A stretch of DNA of 22,575 nucleotides from JBHHZJ01 sp046758005 (GTDB lineage: Bacteria; Pseudomonadota; Alphaproteobacteria; Kiloniellales; J153): assembly GCA_046758005.1 (NCBI GenBank), contig JBHHZJ010000061.1, forward strand, positions 1-22,575, in the 5' to 3' direction. Shown here one piece after another: positions 15,101 through 21,275 of the stretch (the stretch's first letter is position 1; each line of letters begins with the position of its first letter). The position numbers and the translations under genes were made by a program. The notes under the pieces were generated by a model. It was not told the origin of the DNA and did not search any database. It saw only the letters and a program-made list of their open reading frames with translations.

Positions 15101-17004
15101 AGGACTTCACCGTGGTCGGCTGCGGCGACATGTCCGGTGACGTGTTCGGCAACGGCATGCTGCTGTCCAAGCACATTAAGCTGATCGGCGCCTTCAACCA
15201 CCTCCACGTCTTCGTCGACCCCGATCCCGACCCGGAGGCAAGCTGGGCGGAACGCAAGCGCCTGTTCGACCAGCCGCGCTCGGCGTGGAGCGATTACAAG
15301 GCGACTCTCATCTCCAAGGGCGGCGGCGTGTTCGAGCGCAAGGCCAAGTCGATCAAGGTGACGGCGCAGATGAAGCGGCTGTTCGGCCTGACCCGCGACC
15401 AGGTGACGCCCAGCGAGCTTATCCGCGCGATGCTCACGGCCGATGTCGAGCTGCTCTGGTTCGGCGGCATCGGCACCTACGTCAAGGCGAGCCACGAGAG
15501 CCACGCCGATGTCGGCGACCGCGCCAACGACGCGCTGCGCGTCAACGCGCCCGAGCTGCGCTGCAAGGTGATCGGCGAGGGCGCCAACCTGGGCATGACC
15601 CAGCGCGCCCGGATCGAATACGCGCTGAGGGGCGGGCGCCTCAACACCGACTCCATCGACAACTCGGCCGGCGTGGACTGCTCGGACCATGAGGTCAACA
15701 TCAAGATCCTGCTGGGCGATATCGAGGCCGCCGGCGACATGACGCGCAAGCAGCGCAACCAGCTTCTGGAGCGGATGACCGACGAGGTCGCCGAGCTGGT
15801 GCTGCGCGACAACTACCTGCAGACCCAGTCGATCTCGGTGACCAGCACGGTGGGCGCCCATCTTCTCGACCGCATGGCGCGTTACATGCGGCTGCTCGAA
15901 AAGAGTGGCCGTCTGGATCGCGCGATCGAGTTCCTGCCCGACGACGAGCTGATCGCGGAGCGGCTCGCCAAGGGCATCGGCCTGACCCGCCCGGAGCTGG
16001 CGGTGCTGTTGTCCTACGCCAAGATCACGCTGTACGACGAGCTGCTGTCGTCCGACCTTCCCGACGATCCCTACACGGGCCAGGACCTGCTGCGCTACTT
16101 CCCGCAGCCGCTGCGGGAGCGCTACGCGGAGCCGATCACCCGCCACCGCCTGCGCCGCGAGATCATCGCGACGGTCGTGACCAACGATATCGTCAATCGC
16201 CTGGGCATCACCTTCGTGCATGAGGTCAAGGAGAATACCGGCATGTCCTCGGCCGAGGTCGCGCGCGCCTACACGATCAGCCGCGAGGTCTTCGGCATGC
16301 GCGAGCTGTTCGCGCAGATCGAGGCGCTCGACAACCAGGTGCCGGCCGCGCTTCAGGCCGCCATGCTGATCGAATGCGGTCGGCTGATCGAGCGCGGCAC
16401 GGTTTGGTTCCTGCGCGAGATGGCGCAGCCGCTCGACATCCAGCGCGAGGTCGACGCCTACCGCGAGGACGTGGCGCGTTTGGCCGACGACCTGGAGGAC
16501 CTGCTCTCCGACTCGGACCGCGCGGCGGTCGCCGAGCAGACCGCCAGCTATGCCGGGCGCGGCGTGCCCGCGGCGCTGGCCCGGCGCGCGGCCAGCCTCT
16601 CGCTCTTGTCGCCGGCCTGCGACATCGTGCGCATCGCCCAAGGCGCGGGGCTGCCCGTGCTCGACGTGGGCAAGGCGTACTTCGCGATCGGCGCGCGCTT
16701 CGGCTTCGACTGGTTGCGCCGGGCCGCCGGCCACCTGCCGAGCGACAGCGCCTGGGACAAGTTGGCGGTCACGGCCATCGTCGACGACCTGTACGGGCAC
16801 CAGAGCGAGCTGACCTCGCGCGTCGTCAACGGCGCCAAGGACCTGTCCGCGCCCGCCGGCGTGATCGACGTCTGGGCCGAGACGCGGCGGCCGCTGGTCG
16901 CGCGCACCGAGCAGCTGCTCGCCGAACTGCGGTCGGCCGGCACGCCCGATCTCGCCATGCTCGCGGTCGCCAACCGGCAGCTGCGGGCGATGGTGGGGGC
17001 GTAG
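12160..17004 (+). CDS. gdhZ: NAD-specific glutamate dehydrogenase, ~180 kDa type
   Basis: At 1614 aa this matches the large NAD-glutamate dehydrogenases (PF05088; usually ~1600-1650 aa, as in Pseudomonas and Caulobacter). It deaminates glutamate to 2-oxoglutarate and ammonium with NAD, a catabolic role. The long N-terminal regulatory half starts with MAVKAEQLKDELIDR and includes HTIVEIINDDMPFLVDSV. The catalytic part has GGLRWSDRREDFRTE from residue 818, PVGSKGGFVVKR at 849-860 with the conserved Lys residues, DKGTATFSDIANE from 918, SAGYDHK at 948-954, the dinucleotide-fold GCGDMSGDVFGNG at 987-999 and EGANLG at 1140-1145. The ribosome binding site is weak (AAAGGG ~12 nt upstream). It converges with ybjQ with only 21 nt between the stops, so any terminator must overlap coding sequence. 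Confidence 0.96.
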   Translation: MAVKAEQLKDELIDRVAERAHERLEAERAAAAERFLRQFYAHVPPDDIVNENPENLYGAALALWSFGQKRRPGGAKIRVYNPRPEEQGWKSSHTIVEIINDDMPFLVDSVTAELTRLGVEVHLVIHPIIRVARDAKGKLLALDAFGEAGEDAGGESFMHVQISEQPPERHEEIRKGLQAVLRDVRFAVEDWQRMRGRLRDIVAELEKSPPPLPAEEIAEGLAFLKWIDDDHFTYLGYREYRFEGEGEAAVARVLPDSGLGILRDEDVPVFEALRNLGSLPADVRDFVKQPELLRCTKANRRATVHRPVHMDTVAIKCFDAAGRVIGERLFLGLFTSVAYSRSPRSIPLLRQKIDRVAGRAGFAPNSHDGKALMHILETYPRDELFQITEDELYDTAMGVLHLQERQRIALFARRDPFERFVSCLVYVPRDRYDTALRLRFQDILAKAYGGSIAAFATHLTDDALARLHIIVKTTRGEVPEVDVEDLERKLVESGRSWADRLQQALIEDRGEERGLRLLRRYARAFPASYCDHFNEQTAVFDIARIEDALATGEIAMNLYRPIEAEEDELRFKIYLAGDPVPLSDILPMLENMGLKVISEIPYDVRPVGVEGPVWIHDFAMRTEDRATVDLGAVKDAFHEAFAKVWHGEIDNDGFNKLVLRAGLRAREVLVLRAYCKFLRQAAIPFSQAYMEQTMANNAGIARRLVDLFRARFVPGGAGAVGGEAAAKALVAEVEEALDAVTNLDEDRIIRRFLNCVECTLRTNFAQKGGDGAPKPYLAFKFDSQKLDELPLPRPFREIFVYSPRVEGVHLRFGMVARGGLRWSDRREDFRTEILGLVKAQQVKNAVIVPVGSKGGFVVKRPPPEGGREALLAEGIACYRMLISGLLDLTDNLKGGQVVPPPEVVRHDGDDPYLVVAADKGTATFSDIANEVSASYGFWLDDAFASGGSAGYDHKMMGITARGAWESVKRHFREIGKDIQAQDFTVVGCGDMSGDVFGNGMLLSKHIKLIGAFNHLHVFVDPDPDPEASWAERKRLFDQPRSAWSDYKATLISKGGGVFERKAKSIKVTAQMKRLFGLTRDQVTPSELIRAMLTADVELLWFGGIGTYVKASHESHADVGDRANDALRVNAPELRCKVIGEGANLGMTQRARIEYALRGGRLNTDSIDNSAGVDCSDHEVNIKILLGDIEAAGDMTRKQRNQLLERMTDEVAELVLRDNYLQTQSISVTSTVGAHLLDRMARYMRLLEKSGRLDRAIEFLPDDELIAERLAKGIGLTRPELAVLLSYAKITLYDELLSSDLPDDPYTGQDLLRYFPQPLRERYAEPITRHRLRREIIATVVTNDIVNRLGITFVHEVKENTGMSSAEVARAYTISREVFGMRELFAQIEALDNQVPAALQAAMLIECGRLIERGTVWFLREMAQPLDIQREVDAYREDVARLADDLEDLLSDSDRAAVAEQTASYAGRGVPAALARRAASLSLLSPACDIVRIAQGAGLPVLDVGKAYFAIGARFGFDWLRRAAGHLPSDSAWDKLAVTAIVDDLYGHQSELTSRVVNGAKDLSAPAGVIDVWAETRRPLVARTEQLLAELRSAGTPDLAMLAVANRQLRAMVGA

Positions 17005-17025
17005 GCCAGGCGGTATTCGCCGCGG

Positions 17026-17340
17026 TCATTCGAGCCGTACCGCCGTGCCGTTGGCGCTGACCATGAGCATGGAGTCGCCGACGGTCTCGTAGTCGAGGTC
17101 CACGCCCACGATCGCGTTGGCGCCGAGCGCGCGCGCCTCCTCCTCCATGTCCTCGAGCGCCGCCTGCTTGGCGGCCCTGAGCGCCTTTTCGTAGCCGCCG
17201 GCGCGGCCGCCCACGATGTCGCGGATGCTGGCGAGGAAATCGCGGAACAGGTTCGCCCCGACGATGGCGTCGCCGCTGACGATGCCGAGGTATTCGGCGA
17301 TGCGCCGACCCGTCACCTCGGGGGTCGTGACGATCAACAT
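17026..17340 (-). CDS. ybjQ: YbjQ/UPF0145 family protein
   Basis: The 104-aa product matches the YbjQ family (PF01906, formerly called heavy-metal-binding). Seen are MLIVTTPEVTGRRIAEYLGIV, the central VGGRAGGYEKALRAAKQAAL, the ALGANAIVGVDLDYE segment and a C-terminal SANGTAVRLE. Family members form small oligomeric rings; a role in metal response has been proposed but is not established. There is no signal peptide. A ribosome binding site GGAGG lies 9 nt before the ATG. The upstream region, shared with an unknown membrane protein gene, holds an unusual AT-rich operator array; the nearest palindrome centre is about 148 nt from this start. The gene converges with the glutamate dehydrogenase gene. 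Confidence 0.9.
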   Translation of the reverse strand: MLIVTTPEVTGRRIAEYLGIVSGDAIVGANLFRDFLASIRDIVGGRAGGYEKALRAAKQAALEDMEEEARALGANAIVGVDLDYETVGDSMLMVSANGTAVRLE

Positions 17341-17475
17341 GGGCCTGCCTCCAGCCGGATGGGTCTGCCGCGTGCAGGCTACAGAACCGCAGGCGATGCG
17401 CGGAAGGCAATTCCGCCCTGGCCGGGAAATCGTGGCCTGGTGTGCGGCATCTTTACAGACGAACCGGCGCCTCCG

Positions 17476-17590
17476 GAATTAGGGTGTACAGCCCTAATTC
17501 AACGATATTAGGACATAAACGCCTAGTAAAAATAGGGCGTCATACCCGATCATCGCTTTATACGGGCGTCATACCCTAATCTATAGGGCG
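17476..17590. promoter_or_regulatory. Array of TAGGG-N7-CCCTA-type palindromic sites
   Basis: Site 1: GAATTAGGG (17476-17484) and CCCTAATTC (17492-17500), exact complements. Site 2: GGGCGTCATACCC (17535-17547). Site 3: the identical 13 nt at 17564-17576, followed by TAAT. A half site ATAGGGCG at 17583-17590 repeats the start of site 2 (17532-17539). In all three full sites GGG and CCC are exactly 7 nt apart. This points to several binding sites for one dimeric regulator rather than to chance. The regulator is unknown. Confidence 0.6.
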
Positions 17591-17649
17591 CAATCAATTC
17601 ATCTCTTCCATACGAAGTCCTAAATACCTAAAATTGCAAACGAAAATGC

Positions 17650-17678
17650 TTGTGTCATCTTTGTGATGACTGTATATT
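17650..17678 (+). promoter_or_regulatory. Promoter with inverted repeat in the spacer, for the small membrane protein
   Basis: TTGTGT (17650-17655) and TATATT (17673-17678) are exactly 17 nt apart. The inverted repeat GTCATC (17654-17659) / GATGAC (17665-17670) fills the spacer, with a 5-nt centre. This is a typical position for a repressor or MerR-like operator. Transcription would start near 17685, about 84 nt before the ATG at 17769. Confidence 0.5.
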
Positions 17679-17768
17679 CCGACCAGATATTCGGAAACCG
17701 GCGCGTGGCGGGCAGGAGGCCCGCGATCCGCCGCCGAGCCCGGACCCGGGAAACGAATGGAGGACATC

Positions 17769-18077
17769 ATGGCCGAGATCGCATACACGCCCTCCGCGTT
17801 CGTCAGCGACACGCTGGAAACCGCCAGGACCGGGCTGACCCCGGCGATCGTGGGGGTGGCCGGGGCCATGATGGGCCTCTACGTCCTGACCCCGTTCCTC
17901 GCGCCGGCCAGCGTGCCGATGAGCGTGCTCGGGATCGTCTTCGGGCGCCGCAGCGAGAATTTGGCCGCGGTCGCGCTCGGCGCGCTCGGGGTGTCGTTCG
18001 CAATCTCCGCCCTGCTCCGTTCCGACGCCTTCTGGCTCGCCTTCGCCGCCGTCTTCGGCGGCGTCGGCGCCCCGTAA
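17769..18077 (+). CDS. Small integral membrane protein of unknown function
   Basis: This 102-aa protein (MAEIAYTPSAFVSDTLE at the start) has hydrophobic segments at about residues 23-44 and 65-83 and a shorter one at 87-99. A charged turn GRRSEN (59-64) separates the first two, giving two or three membrane passes. The layout, with proline-rich AP-x-SVP-x-SVLG before a GR-x-x-x-N turn, is loosely like small two-TM proteins of the DUF4190 kind, but I do not recognise a family. The ATG at 17769 is preferred over the one at 17757 because GGAGG (17759-17763) lies 5 nt upstream. It stands behind the AT-rich operator region and candidate promoter, so it is probably tightly regulated. The MFS transporter gene follows after 173 nt. 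Confidence 0.7.
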   Translation: MAEIAYTPSAFVSDTLETARTGLTPAIVGVAGAMMGLYVLTPFLAPASVPMSVLGIVFGRRSENLAAVALGALGVSFAISALLRSDAFWLAFAAVFGGVGAP

Positions 18078-18250
18078 CCGCCCACGGCGTCCCGGCGAGG
18101 CGCACCGGGCCAGAATTTCCAACAAACGGAGGCCGGATCGCCCGCATCCGCCCAGGCAGGGCCGGGCGGGCGATTCGCGCTGCGGGTGCTATACTCGCGC
18201 GCCGCCGGCGCCCCCTGCGGGGCGTCGTTTCGCACGCGAATCCGGCAGGC

Positions 18251-19540
18251 ATGACCCGGGAACCCGAGCCACCGATCGAACACGTGGACCCACGCCGGCG
18301 GGCGGTGATCGCCTGGTGCGTGTACGACTGGGCCAACTCGGCCTACCCCACGGTCGTCGTCACCTTCATCTTTGCCGCCTACTTCACGACCGTGCTGAGC
18401 GCGGATCCGGTGGTCGGGACCGGGCAGTGGGGCCAGATGTTGGCGCTCTCCGGGCTGGCGATCGCGGTGCTCGCGCCCGTGCTCGGCGCGGTCGCCGACC
18501 AGGGCGGCCGGCGCAAGCCCTGGATCGGGGGCTTCACCGCCTTGGCGGTGCTGAGCGCCGCAGCCCTCTGGCTGATCGAACCGGACCCGGCCTTCGCGCT
18601 CGCGGCGCTGGTTCTCGTTGCCCTCGGCAACGCCGCCTTCGAGCTGGGCCAGGTTTTCTACAACGCCATGCTGCCCGACATGGCCGCGCGGGCGCGGCTG
18701 GGCCGCATCTCGGGTTGGGCCTGGGGTCTCGGCTACGCCGGCGGCCTCGCCTGCCTGGCGCTCGCCCTGGTGCTCTTCGTGCGCGCCGAGGGCGCGCTCG
18801 TTCCCCTCGACACGCAAGCGGCCGAGCACGTCCGCATCATCGGGCCGTTCGTCGCGTTGTGGCTCGCCGTCTTCGCCGTGCCCCTGTTCCTGTTCACACC
18901 GGACCGGGCGGCCAGGCGGCCGCCTCTGACGGCGGCGGTCACCCAAGGCCTGCGCTCCCTCTGGACGACGCTCCGGGACCTGCCCCGGCACGGTCCGATC
19001 GGCCGGTTCCTGCTCGCCCGCATGATCTACACCGACGGGCTCAACACCCTGTTCGCCTTCGGCGGGGTGTACGCCGCCGGCACCTTCCACATGAGCTTCG
19101 AGGACATCCTGGTCTTCGGCATCCTGCTCAACGTCTTCGCCGGGCTGGGCGCGGCCGCGTTCGCCTGGCTCGACGACCTCATCGGCGCCCGGCGCACGGT
19201 CGCGATCGCGCTCATCGGGCTGATCGCCGCCGGGTCCGCGATCCTCCTCATCGACACCAAATTCTGGTTCACGGTGCTCGGCTGCGTCATCGGGGTCTTC
19301 ATCGGGCCGGCGCAGTCGGCCAGCCGCTCGCTCATGGCGCGTCTGGCGCCGGAGGAGGTGCGCACCGAGCTGTTCGGCCTCTATGCGCTCTCCGGCAAGG
19401 CCACCGCCTTCGTCGGTCCCGCCGTGGTCGGCTGGGTCACGGTTTGGGCGGACAGCCAGCGCGCCGGGATGGCCACCATCCTGATCTTCTTCGCCGCCGG
19501 CCTCGTGCTCCTCTGGCCGTTGCCCGAGCCCGCCGATTGA
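18251..19540 (+). CDS. MFS transporter, UMF1 (Atg22-like) family
   Basis: The 429-aa protein begins with a short cytoplasmic part ending DPRRRAVIAWCVYDWANSAYPTVV, the hallmark start of the UMF1/Atg22-like MFS group (PF11700). About twelve hydrophobic segments follow. The loop after TM2 carries an MFS motif A variant, ADQGGRRKPW. Later landmarks are FYNAMLPDMA, ISGWAWGLGYAGG, RMIYTDGLNTLFAFGGVYA and a C-terminal FIGPAQSASRSLMARLAPEE. Fungal Atg22 exports vacuolar amino acids; bacterial members have no established substrate. The ATG at 18251 keeps the conserved N-terminus, with only a weak ribosome binding site. TATACT at 18190-18195 could be a -10 but has no good -35. It converges with purH across 43 nt. 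Confidence 0.9.
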   Translation: MTREPEPPIEHVDPRRRAVIAWCVYDWANSAYPTVVVTFIFAAYFTTVLSADPVVGTGQWGQMLALSGLAIAVLAPVLGAVADQGGRRKPWIGGFTALAVLSAAALWLIEPDPAFALAALVLVALGNAAFELGQVFYNAMLPDMAARARLGRISGWAWGLGYAGGLACLALALVLFVRAEGALVPLDTQAAEHVRIIGPFVALWLAVFAVPLFLFTPDRAARRPPLTAAVTQGLRSLWTTLRDLPRHGPIGRFLLARMIYTDGLNTLFAFGGVYAAGTFHMSFEDILVFGILLNVFAGLGAAAFAWLDDLIGARRTVAIALIGLIAAGSAILLIDTKFWFTVLGCVIGVFIGPAQSASRSLMARLAPEEVRTELFGLYALSGKATAFVGPAVVGWVTVWADSQRAGMATILIFFAAGLVLLWPLPEPAD

Positions 19541-19583
19541 GCGCCGCGCTGCCGGGCCACGACGCACGGCGGGCCCTTTCCGC

Positions 19584-21176
19584 TCAGTGCCGGAAATGGC
19601 GCATGCCGGTGAACACCATGGCGACGCCGGCCTCGTCGGCGGCGGCGATGATGTCCCTGTCGCGCAGCGATCCGCCGGGCTGGATCACTGCGGTCGCGCC
19701 GGCCTCGACCGCCGCCGTCAGGGCATCGACGAAGGGGAAGAAGGCGTCGGAGGCGACCACAGAGCGAGCCGCGCCGCCGGCGGCCTCGGTCGCCTCGCGC
19801 GCCTTCCAGGCCGCCATGCGCGTGGAGTCGACGCGGCTCATCTGCCCCGCGCCGATGCCGAGCGTGGCGCCGTCGCGGGCGAAGACGATGGCGTTGGACT
19901 TGACGTGCTTGGCGACGCGGAGGGCGAACAGCAAGTCGGCCAATTCCCGCTCGCTCGGCGCGCGTTTGGTGACGACGTCGAGGCGGTCGCGCGCGACCCG
20001 GCCGTTGTCCCGGGTCTGCAGCAGGAACCCGCCGGCCAGCGACTTGAGGGTCATGCCCGGCGCGGCCGGATCGGGCATCGCGCCGGCGACCAGCAGGCGC
20101 AGGTTCTCCTTGGCGGCGAGCGCCGCGCGCGCCTCGGGCTCGACCGCGGGCGCGATCACGACTTCGGTGAACAGCTTGGAGATCTCGGCGGCGGTCACGC
20201 CGTCGAGCGGCCGGTTGAGCGCGACGATCCCGCCGTACGCGCTCACCGGGTCGCAGGCGAGCGCCTTGCGGTAGGCCTCGGCCGGGGTGTCCCCCAGGGC
20301 CACGCCGCACGGGTTGGCGTGCTTGATGATGGCGGCCGCCGCACGGTCGAAGTCGGGCGGGGCGAATTCGGACACCAGTTCGAAGGCCGCGTCGGTGTCG
20401 TTCAGGTTGTTGTAGCTGAGCTCCTTGCCCTGAATCTGCTCGGCCGTGGCGACGCCCGGCCGCGGCGCGCCGTCCGTGTAGAGCGCCGCCTGCTGGTGCG
20501 GGTTCTCGCCGTAGCGCAGCCGCAGCCGCAGGCGGCCGGCGACGGAAAGGCGCGCGGGCAGGGACTCGCCCCGGCGCTCCTGCATCCAGGCCGCGATCGT
20601 CGCGTCGTAGGCCGCGGTGTGGGCGAAAGCCGCCGCCGCCAGGCGCGCGCGCAGCGCCGGCGTCGTCGCCCCGCCGTGGACCCGCATCTCCTCGACCACC
20701 GCCGCGTAATCGGCCGGTTCGGTGACGACGGTGACGAATTCGTGGTTCTTGGCCGCGGCGCGCAGCAGCGCCGGCCCGCCGATGTCGATGTTCTCGATGC
20801 AGGCGGGCGCGTCCGCGCCCGAGGCCCGCGCCGCCTCGAAGGGATAGAGGTTGACCGCGACCAGGTCGATCGGCGCGATGCCGTGCTCGGTCATGGCCGC
20901 GCGGTGGTCGGCGAGGTCGCGGCGCGCCAGGATGCCGCCGTGGATCCTGGGATGCAGCGTCTTGACCCGCCCGTCCATGATCTCGGGAAACCCGGTGTGG
21001 GCGGAGACCTCGGTGATCCTGAGGCCGGCTTCCATCAGCGCGCGGGCCGAGCCCCCGGTGGAGAGAATTTCGACGCCGTGGCCGGCCAGGGCGCGGCCGA
21101 ACTCGGACAGCCCGCCCTTGTCCGACACCGAAATCAGGGCCCGCCGGATCGGCATGAGCGAGGCAGCGGATGTCAT
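19584..21176 (-). CDS. purH: Bifunctional AICAR formyltransferase / IMP cyclohydrolase PurH
   Basis: The 530-aa protein (E. coli PurH 529 aa) carries out the last two steps of IMP synthesis: formyl transfer from 10-formyl-tetrahydrofolate to AICAR, then ring closure. The N-terminal cyclohydrolase domain shows ISVSDKGG (residues 15-22), ILSTGGSA and VKTLHPRIHGG. The transformylase domain shows RYGENPHQ, IKHANPCG with the catalytic Lys285-His286 pair, DPVSAYGGI, VKSNAIV and GAGQMSRVDS. All key motifs are present. The start ATG has GGAGGT 6 nt upstream, preferred over the in-frame ATG at residue 8. A good promoter candidate (TTGACG-N17-TAAACC) lies in the 99-nt gap after the CapD-like gene, so purH probably has its own transcript. 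Confidence 0.98.
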   Translation of the reverse strand: MTSAASLMPIRRALISVSDKGGLSEFGRALAGHGVEILSTGGSARALMEAGLRITEVSAHTGFPEIMDGRVKTLHPRIHGGILARRDLADHRAAMTEHGIAPIDLVAVNLYPFEAARASGADAPACIENIDIGGPALLRAAAKNHEFVTVVTEPADYAAVVEEMRVHGGATTPALRARLAAAAFAHTAAYDATIAAWMQERRGESLPARLSVAGRLRLRLRYGENPHQQAALYTDGAPRPGVATAEQIQGKELSYNNLNDTDAAFELVSEFAPPDFDRAAAAIIKHANPCGVALGDTPAEAYRKALACDPVSAYGGIVALNRPLDGVTAAEISKLFTEVVIAPAVEPEARAALAAKENLRLLVAGAMPDPAAPGMTLKSLAGGFLLQTRDNGRVARDRLDVVTKRAPSERELADLLFALRVAKHVKSNAIVFARDGATLGIGAGQMSRVDSTRMAAWKAREATEAAGGAARSVVASDAFFPFVDALTAAVEAGATAVIQPGGSLRDRDIIAAADEAGVAMVFTGMRHFRH

Positions 21177-21234
21177 CGGCCGACCTCCAGGCTAACCGGG
21201 TGCGCAACGGCGCGCGGCGGCGCGCACGGGCGCC

Positions 21235-21263
21235 GGTTTAGGCGGCGCGCCGGGGCGCGTCAA
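21235..21263 (-). promoter_or_regulatory. Candidate sigma70 promoter for purH
   Basis: On the minus strand TTGACG (21263-21258) is followed after exactly 17 nt by TAAACC (21240-21235). Transcription would start near 21228, giving a leader of about 52 nt. The -35 is strong and the -10 moderate. The rest of the gap is GC-rich with no PurR-like box that I can see. Confidence 0.45.
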
Positions 21264-21275
21264 GCCGGGGCTCGA

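Larger units (their letters stand above)
17341..17768. other. 428-nt AT-rich divergent regulatory region
   Basis: Between ybjQ and the small membrane protein gene, roughly 17475-17690 is clearly AT-richer than anything else in the window. It holds three GGG-N7-CCC palindromes plus a half site, a promoter candidate with an inverted repeat in its spacer, and a distant TTAGGAC/GTCCTAA pair (17508-17514, 17617-17623). No gene is apparent; the minus-strand frame across 17594-17869 is a shadow. The part next to ybjQ (17341-17474) is GC-rich with nothing clear. Confidence 0.6.

Noticed and set aside
14170..16800. 876-codon open frame antisense to glutamate dehydrogenase
   Set aside because: High GC makes antisense frames stay open. 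It shows no family motifs and the plus-strand gene is unmistakable.
17535..17576. Two identical 13-nt repeats 29 nt apart as a possible CRISPR
   Set aside because: Repeats are too short, only two are exact, and the spacing is irregular; they fit operator sites better.
17594..17869. 91-codon minus-strand frame in the AT-rich region
   Set aside because: It overlaps the promoter and the start of the small membrane protein gene and lacks a ribosome binding site or family features.
17879..19567. 562-codon minus-strand frame opposite the MFS transporter
   Set aside because: Gly/Glu/Arg-rich shadow without domain features.
715..21176. A formyl-metabolism theme (FGase-like, formamidase, PurH)
   Set aside because: The three genes are on different strands and far apart, and PurH is universal housekeeping; linkage looks coincidental.
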